This document shows, piece by piece, positions 1 through 9,282 of a stretch of DNA of 64,000 nucleotides. A program made the translations under genes and the position numbers. The notes beneath the pieces are model-generated. The model searched no databases. It saw only the letters and a list, made by a program, of their open reading frames with translations, and was not told the DNA's origin. The first letter of the stretch is position 1; the number at the start of each line of letters is the position of its first letter. This DNA comes from Bacteroidota bacterium (GTDB taxonomy: Bacteria; Bacteroidota; Bacteroidia; Chitinophagales; Chitinophagaceae). The stretch lies in assembly GCA_018266575.1 (NCBI GenBank), contig JAFEAE010000014.1, positions 62,001 to 126,000 on the forward strand, in the 5' to 3' direction.

Positions 1-140
1 GCTGTTTTATTAGCAAGAGCAATCTCTGTTCCTGATTGAATGTTTGCTTTTTGAGTATTGCCATTAGCATCCTTATAATAGCATAGCCCTGTTGGTGTGT
101 CCAACAGAAAAAATAAGAATGGATAACGCGAATAACTCAT
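1..140 (-). CDS. Partial phage tail-region protein, runs off left edge
   Basis: An open frame starts with ATG at 140 and stays open to base 1, giving 46 codons of an incomplete protein (MSYSRYPFLFF...). The start follows the TAA of the tape measure gene directly, with no spacer, which implies translational coupling. The visible part has a hydrophobic N-terminus and then the segment LLDTPTGLCYYKDANGN, with no domain I recognise. A gene immediately downstream of a tape measure gene is usually a distal tail or baseplate component, so that role is inferred from position only. Confidence 0.6.
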   Translation of the reverse strand, partial: MSYSRYPFLFFLLDTPTGLCYYKDANGNTQKANIQSGTEIALANKT

Positions 141-3100
141 TTACGACATCTTTTTTATGTGTTCCTGAAATGATAAATCAATATGATTATGCACCACAGG
201 CGGCTTCATTCCTTTGATTGCTCTCACTGTTTCCCTTCCCTGCTTTATCATTATTTCTTCGAACTTTTTTAAATCAACTGCATCATTTTTTTCACGAATA
301 TTTATACTGTTAGCTCTCATCATCGAAAGCATGATATCACGGTTTATTTCATCCATCACTTTATGAGCGGGGATGATTTTAGAACCTTGTGGAATGTTCA
401 TGAGAGATGCGCTATCCGGCGTGAGATAAGATTTGCCAGATGGCTCTTGCACTAACTCGCTTCCTTTTTCACCAACAAGTGCAATACCTGATTTTGGTTT
501 GTAATCAGTTCCTTTTTCGTAAGCGGGAAGTGGTATAGCGAACAGTGCACCCAATTGAGCGGCACCCAAGCCAATAGCAAGACCGATCTCGGCTCCTATC
601 GTTGCGGCTGATGCTGCAGCCACGCCGGCATACGCTGCAGTAAGTGGATTTGATGCCATAAGCGCTGCGTTTGCGGTTGCCTCTGCTTCTTTCGCCGTCA
701 ATGCCGCAACGGTTTCGGCGGTAGTTCCTGCAATGGAAGCAGCTTTTGCGATACGGTCAACTTCCGCTTCTTTTCTTTTCAGATTTCTTTGTTTGCGTTC
801 AAGCGCTTCGTTGTTTGCCGCTACTTCTGCATCCAACTGAATTATTCTTGCAGCTTTTTCCTGGTTGGAAAGAGTTGATGCATTAATATTCGCTGTTTCA
901 GTTTCTTTTAACTGATTATTTTTATCGATTTGCTTTTGAATTAAGTTGATTTGTCTTTCATAAGAACCCTTGATCACATTTTCAATAACATCGGCGGTTT
1001 CTTTTGCCATGTCAATTTCCTGATCACTTAATTTTTTCTTTTGATCGAAAAGCAGTTTTTGAGCATCGAATATTTTTGCATTTGCAGTCTCTTCGATTTG
1101 TAGTTTAATATTTGCAATCTGAGCATCAAATCCTGATAAATCCTGCTGCTGATTTTTAGGCAGATCCTGATTTTTCCTTTCGGCTAAAGCCCTTTCCTCG
1201 TTTACCTGTTTTAGCTGAGCATTTAACTCGTCAATGCGGTAAGTGTCATTGATCTGCTTTTTTCTTTTGTTATAATCTTCTTCTTTGATAAGCCCTTTTG
1301 CATACTGTTCGTCGATGTATTTCAGGTGATAGTCCCGATCTTCCGAAAGCGCATTTTTTGAGCGGTTATAGGTAAGCGTTATAAGATCACTTTGCGCTTT
1401 GTAATACGCCTCCCACTGCGCTTTTAATTCATCTTGTGTTAATTTTTCATCCGCAGCAAATTGTTCAAGGGCATCGGCGTGTATTTTTTGCCGGTCAGAA
1501 ACAAATTTTAATTCTGCTGTGAAAATATCAGAATTGGCTTTTTCAATAATGTATGCGCGTTCCGATTCTGTTAACTTTGTATTTTTTAACTGTTCGTTTT
1601 TTACGAGTTCAATTTTTTCTTTTTCGAGTTCAAAAATTTTATCCAGCGCCGTTGTACGTTGATTTTCCGGGGAATCTTTTGAATCCGCAATGATCTGCAA
1701 CCTTGCAATCTGCTCGTCTTTTAAAAGAGCGAGTAATTTTGCTCTTGCATCAATTTCTCTCGCCAGTGCATCGGCTGTATCTTTCGGATCATTGCCGCCG
1801 CCGAGGCCAAGTACTTTATTTTTATTTACTACATCATTCGCCTGTGCTGAAATAGCTTTGTATAGGTCGAGTTCTTTTGATAACCGTTCAATATTTGGTT
1901 TGTTTCCGGAACTGATTGCCTGGCTAAGAAGTTTTGAAATGCTTTCAGTATAATCTTCATAGTATTTTATTTTTTTCTGCTGATCTTTTAAAGACAACTG
2001 ATCGAACTTATCACCTTCCAGATAAAATTTTGTGAGACGTTCATTTACATTTGCCTGCTTGGCTAATAACTCATGCGCATCGTTTAACGCTGCCTGGGCT
2101 TTCAGGTCTGCGGATTCGCCCTTTAATACTTTCCAGAATATCGAAACCCGATCACCTACTTTTCCGATTTCATCACCATAAAATTTAAGCGCTTCAATGC
2201 CATCGCGAACAATCGAGAAAAATTCTTTCATTACCGGCATTAATTTATCGCCGATACTTTTTTTCAGTTCATCAATCTGTACTTCCGTAACCTTTGCGCC
2301 GCCGTCCAGTTCTTCCAACGCCTTTGCCGATCCTTCAAGCCGTGGCTTTAACTGATCCATGATGATCTTGAAGTTTTCCAGTGGCGTATTACCGCGCTGT
2401 ATCTCAATACCAAATTCCCTTAATCCACGAACGTTACCTTCGAGTGCTTTTAAGATAAGAGAAGTCGATGCTTCAAGTGTCTGGCCGGTATTTGCTGCAA
2501 AATTTGTAATTACCGGGGCTAAATCTTCTATTTGGCCTTGCGTTAATTTTCCGTAAGTGATTAATTTCTGAAACACGCCGGTAAAATCTTCTTCTTTATA
2601 GGCTTTGAATTCTTCGGCAAGTTTGTGCGCAGATTCTTTTAATCCCGCAAGCGCATCTTCTCTCTTCAGATTTTTTAAAATGTTGGTTAGTTTAACCGCT
2701 TCTGTTGTTGCGCGAACAAATTCCTGGTATGAATCTTTAAAAAAATCAAATGCCTGCAGGATTCCGATAAAAGAAAGTACCTGCGTTCCAATTTCACTAA
2801 AAAATTCTTTTATGCTTTCAAGATAGGAACCAACTTTATGTTGATGCTGTCCTAAACCTTCATTGATCTTTCCGATCTGCTCGTTATATCTTAACGCCTC
2901 TTCTCTTGCCGCCTTTGCCTGTTTGCTATTTTCCCCATATTGAGCGGCAAGTTTTCTATATTCTGCATTTGCTTCAGCAGCTTTTAAACGCAGTTGCGCC
3001 CATGCATCCCCTTCGGCTTTTATTGCGGCCGTGCGTTGCTTTGTTTCTGATTGCTGTTTTACCGAAGCCCTTATTTCTTCGTCTGTGCGTGCCCGTTGGT

Positions 3101-3353
3101 TTGAAGCGTGGCCGCTTCTGACATTTTCCAGTTGTTTTTCAAGTTCAGAAATTCTTCTTAACGCCTCTTCATATTGTGCCGTTTGTTTTTTAAACTCGGT
3201 AAAAGAATCCGTTCCGCCGCGACCGAAAAAAGAAAATCCTTTGATATTTCCGATAGTGGCATCTATTTCCTGACAAAGTTTTATCATCTGTTCTTTGTCA
3301 GCTATGCTTTGCGGTATATCAAATAATTCTATCGTGCCTTGTTGCCCTGGCAT
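141..3353 (-). CDS. Phage tail tape measure protein
   Basis: This 1070-residue protein would set tail length and thread through the tail tube. The N-terminal 45-170 region is highly charged and predicted coiled coil, followed by hydrophobic helices near 190-215. The middle is a long run of Glu/Lys/Gln-rich helices. An Ala/Gly-rich hydrophobic stretch lies near 880-950. A segment at about 960-995 (GEKGSELVQEP, then GSKIIPAHKV) is the signature commonly seen near the C-terminus of tape measure proteins. It is the largest gene of the phage part and its ATG overlaps the stop of the preceding gene by one base (TAATG). At roughly 1.5 Angstrom per residue such a length fits a long tail. Function is inferred from architecture and position, which agree well. 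Confidence 0.9.
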   Translation of the reverse strand: MPGQQGTIELFDIPQSIADKEQMIKLCQEIDATIGNIKGFSFFGRGGTDSFTEFKKQTAQYEEALRRISELEKQLENVRSGHASNQRARTDEEIRASVKQQSETKQRTAAIKAEGDAWAQLRLKAAEANAEYRKLAAQYGENSKQAKAAREEALRYNEQIGKINEGLGQHQHKVGSYLESIKEFFSEIGTQVLSFIGILQAFDFFKDSYQEFVRATTEAVKLTNILKNLKREDALAGLKESAHKLAEEFKAYKEEDFTGVFQKLITYGKLTQGQIEDLAPVITNFAANTGQTLEASTSLILKALEGNVRGLREFGIEIQRGNTPLENFKIIMDQLKPRLEGSAKALEELDGGAKVTEVQIDELKKSIGDKLMPVMKEFFSIVRDGIEALKFYGDEIGKVGDRVSIFWKVLKGESADLKAQAALNDAHELLAKQANVNERLTKFYLEGDKFDQLSLKDQQKKIKYYEDYTESISKLLSQAISSGNKPNIERLSKELDLYKAISAQANDVVNKNKVLGLGGGNDPKDTADALAREIDARAKLLALLKDEQIARLQIIADSKDSPENQRTTALDKIFELEKEKIELVKNEQLKNTKLTESERAYIIEKANSDIFTAELKFVSDRQKIHADALEQFAADEKLTQDELKAQWEAYYKAQSDLITLTYNRSKNALSEDRDYHLKYIDEQYAKGLIKEEDYNKRKKQINDTYRIDELNAQLKQVNEERALAERKNQDLPKNQQQDLSGFDAQIANIKLQIEETANAKIFDAQKLLFDQKKKLSDQEIDMAKETADVIENVIKGSYERQINLIQKQIDKNNQLKETETANINASTLSNQEKAARIIQLDAEVAANNEALERKQRNLKRKEAEVDRIAKAASIAGTTAETVAALTAKEAEATANAALMASNPLTAAYAGVAAASAATIGAEIGLAIGLGAAQLGALFAIPLPAYEKGTDYKPKSGIALVGEKGSELVQEPSGKSYLTPDSASLMNIPQGSKIIPAHKVMDEINRDIMLSMMRANSINIREKNDAVDLKKFEEIMIKQGRETVRAIKGMKPPVVHNHIDLSFQEHIKKMS

Positions 3354-4066
3354 TATCTTTTACTGTTTATTTTTTCAATTGCTTCGGCGTGTTCCGTCGC
3401 ACTCTTGTACAACTCGCAGAATTCGTTTACCGTAAACTGTCTTTTATCAACATGAAATTTTGCATATATAGAAAGTTGAGCAATCATGCTATCAAAATGC
3501 TTTTCTGTTATCTGAACATTATCACCATCAACAGATTTTCCTTCCAGTAATTCATATTCCTGTTTTTTTTCTGCGATGTGAAGAAGCAGTGTTTGTGATC
3601 TTCCTTCCACTACTTTTAAATCATTCATATAGCCTTGCATATCCTCGGTATTGAACTTTAAACCGAAAACCATTATATGCGTAGAAATAAAATCAATTGC
3701 CGGTTGAGAGGGAGCTATTTTCATTCGCTTAACGCATAACTGAATCATGTCGTAAGTGAATTGCAAATCATTGATGTGGGAAACCAGCCTTAGTTTATGA
3801 GCGCCCATTTTATCTTTCATCCCTTCCAGGTACTCGCCATATATTTTAACCCATGTTTCGGAAAGAACATGATCCGGAACTTTGCCGGATATCACTAATT
3901 GAGAGAGGTCATTATTGCAGATGCATTTGATGAACTTATACAGTGGCAGGTCGCTTGTTGAATTGTATAACTCGTACGAAATAGGGTATTCCGCGTTTTG
4001 TGGCGGATTCGATACACTCGAACCTGTATTCGCCCGCTTCCCAAAATATCGCGACCGTTGTTTCAT
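3353..4066 (-). CDS. Putative tail assembly chaperone-region protein
   Basis: An acidic, helical protein encoded directly upstream of the tape measure gene, the position normally held by tail assembly chaperones (lambda G/GT). The well-formed part begins near the segment ELYNSTSDLPLYKFIKC and continues to the C-terminus. The start is unclear. The open frame reaches back to an ATG at 4141, the ATG at 4066 is chosen here, and both lie inside the preceding 91-codon gene (3936-4211). No ATG, GTG or TTG lies just upstream of the protein-like part. Possibilities are a long overlap, a rare start codon, or a +1 frameshift from the preceding gene, which would produce a fusion as in tail chaperones. 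The product is unknown beyond this context. Confidence 0.6.
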   Translation of the reverse strand: MKQRSRYFGKRANTGSSVSNPPQNAEYPISYELYNSTSDLPLYKFIKCICNNDLSQLVISGKVPDHVLSETWVKIYGEYLEGMKDKMGAHKLRLVSHINDLQFTYDMIQLCVKRMKIAPSQPAIDFISTHIMVFGLKFNTEDMQGYMNDLKVVEGRSQTLLLHIAEKKQEYELLEGKSVDGDNVQITEKHFDSMIAQLSIYAKFHVDKRQFTVNEFCELYKSATEHAEAIEKINSKR

Positions 4067-4211
4067 TAGCCTGTGAGTAAACTTGTGCTTTTTTAATGGT
4101 GAGTTCAAGTTGATAATCCAACTGTGTTGCCAACTGATCACAGCCTATACACATAATCTTTATTTTACCGGAAGTCCTTGCGCAATTATCTTTGGTTTTA
4201 AATTCGGCCAC
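3936..4211 (-). CDS. Small phage protein overlapping the next gene
   Basis: A 91-residue protein with two Cys in its N-terminal half (MCIGCDQ) and a protein-like C-terminal part (EAGEYRFECIESATKRG). It starts inside the end of the upstream gene and its last 130 bases overlap the front of the following gene in another frame. The following frame is displaced by +1, so a ribosomal frameshift could fuse the two products. It lies between tail genes and is probably a tail completion or chaperone-type protein. I recognise no family. Confidence 0.6.
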   Translation of the reverse strand: MAEFKTKDNCARTSGKIKIMCIGCDQLATQLDYQLELTIKKAQVYSQANETTVAIFWEAGEYRFECIESATKRGIPYFVRVIQFNKRPATV

Positions 4212-4594
4212 ACATTTTCAAAAAGAAATTTTCTCCTGTTTTCTTCACTAAGCCCGTATAACAACTCATATCTTTTTGAAACATATTTTTCGTAGTCAAC
4301 CCCATTTGTCATATTCACACTTTGTGGAGTAAATTCTACCTTATATCCTCTGTACAAATTGCCGGTGAAATTCACATCGATGTGATCAGTCTGTAATCCT
4401 GCTTTCTGCCTTTTTTTTGCATAGGGTTTTGAATACGGATATGGCTCAATTGAACTACCGTCTTTGCGCAAACCTTGCCTCCACTGATCCTCATTCAACT
4501 CTTTAAAGTCGGCGGCCGCTTCCTGCATAGAAGCTATTACGGTAGTTTCTATATCAAAAGAATCTAAACGCCTTATCGCTTCAGCCGCCGTCAT
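4160..4594 (-). CDS. Putative head-tail or tail completion protein
   Basis: A 144-residue basic protein starting MTAAEAIRRLDSFDIE. The ATG at 4594 is preferred over the upstream in-frame start because it follows the stop of the tail tube gene by only four bases. The sequence has amphipathic helices and the polar run SIEPYPYSKPYAKKRQKAG, a pattern seen in small tail completion (gp10-like) proteins of long-tailed phages, which bridge connector and tail. Position between the presumed tube protein and the chaperone region fits. No diagnostic motif is visible, so the assignment is contextual. Confidence 0.55.
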   Translation of the reverse strand: MTAAEAIRRLDSFDIETTVIASMQEAAADFKELNEDQWRQGLRKDGSSIEPYPYSKPYAKKRQKAGLQTDHIDVNFTGNLYRGYKVEFTPQSVNMTNGVDYEKYVSKRYELLYGLSEENRRKFLFENVWPNLKPKIIAQGLPVK

Positions 4595-4598
4595 ATTT

Positions 4599-5591
4599 TT
4601 AGTTCGAAGGAACCGTTGTTGCCGGAACCGCCTCACCAACTATCCCTGCAGCCACAAGTGTTGCCGGAGCAGATAATGAGAAAGTCAGGTTTGTTCCTGT
4701 TGATCCGGGGTAGTTAGTTGTACCAACTACGATCGTGAAATATCCGGGCACACCTGCAGTTGTTGACGGCACCCATGTTGCAGAACTGATCGTTAAAGCA
4801 GCGCCGCCACTTGTTACAGAACCATTCCACAAAGCAGGGCTTGAACCGGTCATACCAGATATACCTGAATAAAGCGCACCGAGATCCACACCCGTATCAG
4901 AAACAATAGTGATATTGAAATTCTTTGTTGTTCCGTTTACTGTTGCTGATGGGGCAATGTTTAAATTGATTAGCCCTGGATAAGCGATATTCGGGAATGT
5001 TCCTGCTGCGAGTTGCATTACACCGAGCGAATCGGTTACATATTTCTGGTTGAATACTACGCCTGCGTAATATTCAGAAACTTTACTCCCATCATTTGGA
5101 ACCCATGGATCACTCCAGAATAAACCGCCATCGGTAGGTATCGCCTGAATGGTACTTCCTGATCCAACCATACCAATCAGTTTATTTCCTTGGGTATCAT
5201 TATCCCACAAAAAGAAATCCCAGTTTGAACCGTTGAATGCACGTAATGCCTTCATCAGTGTTGCGCCACCACTTACAAACTGGCCCTGCCAGTCATTGTA
5301 ACCTTCAACAACAACCGCTTTGGATTTATCAGCAAATGTTTGAACGGTTTTTGCCTCATTGTTTACTTTCCAGTTACGGATATCATAAACCGGATAGCCA
5401 CGTGCTGTTTTGCTTGCATTGTACAATAAAGCCGTTAGGGCTGTATTGAATGCAGAAAGCGAAGATGTCGTAAGCGTTGTTTTCTTTGGAACGAGAATTA
5501 ACCCGTTTAAGAATTTAATATCAACCGAGCATTGGTTTACGCCCGTATTCTGAGCGCCATACAAACAGTTAATCGCATTTAAAAGTGCCAT
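4599..5591 (-). CDS. Probable major tail (tube) protein
   Basis: A 330-residue protein rich in Gly, Ser, Thr, Ala and Asn with few Cys or charged clusters, as expected of a beta-rich structural subunit. The N-terminal 200 residues contain mixed strands (NWDFFLWDND, GLFWSDPWVPNDG). The last 120 residues (from about 205) look like an Ig-like beta module with repeated Thr/Ser/Gly turns, a decoration often fused to tail tube proteins. The position upstream of the chaperone and tape measure genes is where siphovirus tube genes sit. It could also be another virion surface protein. Confidence 0.6.
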   Translation of the reverse strand: MALLNAINCLYGAQNTGVNQCSVDIKFLNGLILVPKKTTLTTSSLSAFNTALTALLYNASKTARGYPVYDIRNWKVNNEAKTVQTFADKSKAVVVEGYNDWQGQFVSGGATLMKALRAFNGSNWDFFLWDNDTQGNKLIGMVGSGSTIQAIPTDGGLFWSDPWVPNDGSKVSEYYAGVVFNQKYVTDSLGVMQLAAGTFPNIAYPGLINLNIAPSATVNGTTKNFNITIVSDTGVDLGALYSGISGMTGSSPALWNGSVTSGGAALTISSATWVPSTTAGVPGYFTIVVGTTNYPGSTGTNLTFSLSAPATLVAAGIVGEAVPATTVPSN

Positions 5592-5609
5592 TATGAAAAA
5601 TTTAATTTT

Positions 5610-6068
5610 TTAGAAAGATGATGTTGACAACTGCCATTTTCGTAATGTGTACAATACCCTCACCTGCGCCGAAACCGTTCCCGTACTCGTTGCCGCAACT
5701 AAATAATAGACGGAGTGAATGGGGTTTTTGAGAAATATTGCAGATGCTGTTGCCGATGGCGTTTGAATGCTTGGCGTAGTTGTGGATAGCGTGGTATAGT
5801 TTGCAGAATCGGTAACGATAAAATTTACACCGTCATCGCTCTGAAACAGATATACCTTACCTCCAATAGTTCCTGAAATCTTATTCAGGTTTACCTGTAT
5901 GCTTGATGCCTCATAACCGGCTGTTGCTTTGATAACTTTTGTTACCGTGTCCGTATTTGTCAGCGTATCGCCTGCAATAAGCGGGAATGTTGTTGCCGTT
6001 GCAAACTGCGCATGCGACTGAAAGCAAAACGCCGATACAAGTGCGATCAAACAAAAAAACTTTTTCAT
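5610..6068 (-). CDS. Exported protein inside virion gene cluster
   Basis: A 152-residue protein with a textbook Bacteroidota signal peptide: MKKFFCLIALVSAFCFQSHAQ, lysines then a hydrophobic core and a cleavage site at A-Q near residue 21. The mature part is Thr/Ser/Ala/Val rich and reads as a small beta domain (VYLFQSDDGVNFIVTD). It is flanked on both sides by virion structural genes in the same orientation, 18 bases upstream of the tail tube gene. A signal peptide on a phage structural-cluster protein is unexpected. It may be displayed at the cell surface or periplasm during infection, or the helix may play a role in assembly. Confidence 0.7.
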   Translation of the reverse strand: MKKFFCLIALVSAFCFQSHAQFATATTFPLIAGDTLTNTDTVTKVIKATAGYEASSIQVNLNKISGTIGGKVYLFQSDDGVNFIVTDSANYTTLSTTTPSIQTPSATASAIFLKNPIHSVYYLVAATSTGTVSAQVRVLYTLRKWQLSTSSF

Positions 6069-6087
6069 TATACTTTAATTTTTAAAT

Positions 6088-6660
6088 TCAACAATTGCTG
6101 TTATTATCGATTGAGTAAAGAACATTGAAATTGAGCCTGAAACAGTGAAACGGATGCGTATCTCTATATTTGATCCCTTCGTTTTTCTTCCAGCCGGAAT
6201 ATTCTTTGAACACGTTTTCTATTCCTGTTACTATCCCATTTAGCGAAAAAGGCAAAACCCTTGCGACAGAAAGATTTTCTACATCCATTCTTATTTCTTC
6301 ATCCATCCGGTAGGTTGTACTTGGTTTTAGTTTTGCAACGTTCACCATGAAAACCCAGAATACTTCTGCCGTTGTTGATCCCGCTTTCCCAAAATCGAGT
6401 GAATATTTTGTATTCTCGCCAACTCCGAAAAAAGAAAGAGCTTTTAATGAATCATCAAAAAACACATCGTGATATTCTCCGCTTCCAGTATATACTTCCG
6501 GGCTATATCCATCATTTGTTTGATTTCTGTAAGCCCTTCCATAGCTATCATAATCACTGTCCGTTATCTGCCATATGTTCTTTAATTGCGTGTAGGAATA
6601 TTGCTGCATGGCTTGTATCTGCAAATCAATTCCTACCGGATTTGGTTTGACGTATATCAT
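6088..6660 (-). CDS. Phage structural-cluster protein, unknown
   Basis: A 190-residue protein starting MIYVKPNPVGIDLQIQ. The ATG at 6660 overlaps the TGA of the preceding gene (ATGA), which decides the start. The sequence is rich in aromatic residues and ends in a Cys (SIDNNSNC). It has alternating polar and hydrophobic strands (EVFWVFMVNVAKL, RVLPFSLNGIVTGI). Located between the capsid-proximal genes and the tail tube gene, it is probably a head-tail connector or neck protein. No family is recognised. Confidence 0.6.
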   Translation of the reverse strand: MIYVKPNPVGIDLQIQAMQQYSYTQLKNIWQITDSDYDSYGRAYRNQTNDGYSPEVYTGSGEYHDVFFDDSLKALSFFGVGENTKYSLDFGKAGSTTAEVFWVFMVNVAKLKPSTTYRMDEEIRMDVENLSVARVLPFSLNGIVTGIENVFKEYSGWKKNEGIKYRDTHPFHCFRLNFNVLYSIDNNSNC

Positions 6661-8045
6661 GGAAATACCCCCTGTAATGATTCTGTTCCCCATACCGGCG
6701 GTCGCGATGCGATCACACCAGGATTTTTAAAGAAATTATCATTGATCTTTTTCATCTCGCGTTTCAACTGTTGTTTAAGCCCTGCGATATATGGATTTAT
6801 TTCACTTGCTACACCTGAATTATTGATCTCACCGTAAAGAATGTTTGCCATATCTTTTAACTGGCGTTGTTCATAATTCGTTCTTGTAGTGTACGCCATA
6901 TATCCGAGAACAACGGTTGCCATTGCTATTCCAAGGGCTTCATCAAACAGATTTGCATTTTTTACAATCCTGTTTGTGAAATCACGGTATGTTTCTATCT
7001 GCAGGTTCATGCCATACGTTTTGTAAGTATATGGCACTTGAATCCTCACGAAATCATACTGGTTAGCTAATTGAACGGCTTCCATTGCCGTATATCCGAA
7101 CGCGAGTGATTCATTCCAGCGGTTTACAAACTGATCAAGCGCCTGAACGCTACCAAGATCATTTTGATAATACCCGATGTAATACACACCGCCCTGAGAA
7201 TACCCTGGTTGTTGATAGTGGATTATCCAATCTGTCAGGTCAACCATTACTTCCTGATTTGCGACCGTTGTAACTGTTTGCGTGTACAATGGCACTTTTT
7301 GCATATCCTGGTAGAGGTACAAATTGAATGTTGCCGCACCATTGAAGATGAAAGAAGCCTTTGCGATTTTTGCCGCAAATTCTCCCGGCGCAATAAACAA
7401 CCTGTAGCCTACAAACTTCCCGCTATTGGTATAAGGAATATCATTTCTTAACTGACGGTCGAAGATTACTGTATCTTCAATCATCTGCGGCTCTGAGAAG
7501 ATGCCATTGAGTAAAGTCATGATCATTCCCTGTTCCAAATCAGTCAGGAAAGAAGTAAATGCCGATCCGGTAGATAAATCCTGCTCAATAACTGCAGAAA
7601 GATTATCAAGGGTGCAAAGCGGATGAAACTGCTCATAATATCTTGATGAAAAATTATTCGGCGTTACCTGTTGTTGTGGTAAAAAGTGTTCAACAAATTT
7701 TTGTCCTAAAGAAAATGTTGTTCCATTTACCAAACTCCATCCGCCATTAACTGTATCAATTAAAATATCATCATCGCTGCTCGGGTTTAAGGGATCGCGT
7801 TGTTTAAGCGTTCCATAACCGATTTGCTCCACGTCATACGTCCAACCTATCAAAGAACTATCTGAGTATGTTGTGCCGCCAACTGACAACCCTGTTGTCG
7901 TTCCGGTCTTTATAAAAAAATCTGACCTTGTTGCGCCTACTGATAAGTTTAAAGGATATGTTCCGCCCGGATTTAACGATCTCCATTTGATCCGTCCGAA
8001 CAGTGCATTCATTACCGCTTGCGTATCATATCCGTTGCTTATCAT
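6657..8045 (-). CDS. Phage virion protein downstream of major capsid
   Basis: A 462-residue protein that follows the presumed major capsid gene with a one-base overlap (TAATG) and overlaps the next gene by four bases. The first two thirds are Gly/Ser/Thr/Tyr rich with beta character. The last 100 residues are helical and Gln/Asn rich (MANILYGEINNSGVASEIN, LKQQLKREMKKINDN). It carries no enzyme motif. Position suggests an adaptor, neck or minor head protein. The length is large for a simple connector, so a surface or fibre-like role is possible. Confidence 0.6.
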   Translation of the reverse strand: MISNGYDTQAVMNALFGRIKWRSLNPGGTYPLNLSVGATRSDFFIKTGTTTGLSVGGTTYSDSSLIGWTYDVEQIGYGTLKQRDPLNPSSDDDILIDTVNGGWSLVNGTTFSLGQKFVEHFLPQQQVTPNNFSSRYYEQFHPLCTLDNLSAVIEQDLSTGSAFTSFLTDLEQGMIMTLLNGIFSEPQMIEDTVIFDRQLRNDIPYTNSGKFVGYRLFIAPGEFAAKIAKASFIFNGAATFNLYLYQDMQKVPLYTQTVTTVANQEVMVDLTDWIIHYQQPGYSQGGVYYIGYYQNDLGSVQALDQFVNRWNESLAFGYTAMEAVQLANQYDFVRIQVPYTYKTYGMNLQIETYRDFTNRIVKNANLFDEALGIAMATVVLGYMAYTTRTNYEQRQLKDMANILYGEINNSGVASEINPYIAGLKQQLKREMKKINDNFFKNPGVIASRPPVWGTESLQGVFP

Positions 8046-9124
8046 TAAGTGGTCTGAACAAACTCGTTTACAACTGATTCATTTGCGCCGCTGAGTGGTG
8101 CCAGTGTTGGAGCCACGTCAATGGAAACTTCAAATGTTGTTACCTGGTCCTGATAGTAACCGTTATTTGCCTGGTCATCACTTGCCTGGGTATATGCGTA
8201 AATCGCATACGTTAATGGCACTTCAACACGGTTGCCCTGTGCATCCAGTTCAGTGATTGTCATACCGAGCGGGTCAACAAATGTTCCGTAACCTCCGGTA
8301 TAGCTTTCGTAATCACCATAACCTTCACGGTTCTGTTTAGGAATCCAAGGCAATGCAGCAAATGTTCCGGCAGGCATTGCAAGGGCTGTTCCGAGTGTGT
8401 TATTTGAATCGAATACCTCTGTTGTTTGGTACACATTTGACCCATCAAACTGAAATGTGTAGTTAGTTGCGTTCTGTGTTCCCTGCGCACGAAGCACTTC
8501 TGCTTTCATGAACGCTGTGGGATCAGCAACTATATCAAGCTCACCACGATGGTTAAGCTGGCCCATTACGTTTTTCACTTTCTGGAAAAAGAAATTACTA
8601 TCAGCTCCGGCAACTCCATAGTTGTAATTGATATTATCAGGAGTTACACCCTGAACTGTTGCACCGGTATAAGGAATAGTTAGCAACTGATTCCTGTTCG
8701 TGTACAGGTAGTTCAAAAAGATTGTACCCAAACGAGAATGGATATTCAAAGCCGCCTGCATCATCTGATTCATCAACATTTCCTGATAAGAGTAGATGTT
8801 TGTATCTCCCTGTTTCATAGAAATTGTGAATGTTTCAACGATAGACTGCCATGTTAAGCCAACCTGAATGGATGTGCCTTTTGTACCTGTCGGACGGGCT
8901 GCACGCGCTGTGCCTGCTCCCGGGCTTATTTTTTGAAAGAGATATGCGTACACTGTACGATCTTCTCTTTTGCGCAATTCCTGATGACCGGGAATAGTGG
9001 CAGATAAGTTTTTTAATGCCAATGCTAATGCCGGGTTCTGTTTGCGCCTTATTTCTGGTGAAGAAAATTGTTCGATAAACTTAGCCTGTGCGGCTACGAG
9101 ATTCGAAGCGACATAATTCGCCAT
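8045..9124 (-). CDS. Probable major capsid protein
   Basis: A 359-residue protein, a usual size for an HK97-fold major capsid protein. It begins MANYVASNLVAAQAKFIEQF, contains a Gly/Ala-rich loop (GAGTARAARPTGTKG) like an E-loop, a long helix (IYSYQEMLMNQMMQAALNIHSRLG) like the spine helix, and a beta-rich C-terminal half. It lies downstream of the scaffold gene and upstream of the neck and tail genes. An unusually long untranslated leader (about 200 bases) precedes it, in line with a highly expressed gene having its own promoter. Assignment rests on size, composition and gene order. Confidence 0.75.
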   Translation of the reverse strand: MANYVASNLVAAQAKFIEQFSSPEIRRKQNPALALALKNLSATIPGHQELRKREDRTVYAYLFQKISPGAGTARAARPTGTKGTSIQVGLTWQSIVETFTISMKQGDTNIYSYQEMLMNQMMQAALNIHSRLGTIFLNYLYTNRNQLLTIPYTGATVQGVTPDNINYNYGVAGADSNFFFQKVKNVMGQLNHRGELDIVADPTAFMKAEVLRAQGTQNATNYTFQFDGSNVYQTTEVFDSNNTLGTALAMPAGTFAALPWIPKQNREGYGDYESYTGGYGTFVDPLGMTITELDAQGNRVEVPLTYAIYAYTQASDDQANNGYYQDQVTTFEVSIDVAPTLAPLSGANESVVNEFVQTT

Positions 9125-9201
9125 CTTGAAAAGAGTTGAAAAAATTTGTCGTTCGCGTATCTTGGAACTTAAAAGGTGAGCAGTATCTTGCTCGTTACTA
9201 C

Positions 9202-9240
9202 TTTAGATTAGATATACAACCGAAGCGGGGAGCTTCTTTA
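9202..9240 (-). other. Hairpin in capsid gene leader
   Basis: Within the untranslated leader of the capsid gene, GAAGC and GCTTC form a short stem around a C-rich loop (9221-9236). A second short stem (GAGCA with TGCTC, near 9177-9194) lies closer to the gene. Together they could stabilise the capsid message. No T-run follows on the minus strand, so this is not a terminator for that direction. Confidence 0.35.
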
Positions 9241-9282
9241 TTTAATCTGACTGTAAAACTTATTAATATTTTTCAATCAAAA

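Noticed and set aside
1690..3273. Several plus-strand frames antisense to the tape measure gene
   Set aside because: Short, low-complexity translations that mirror the real minus-strand gene. No start context or family pattern.
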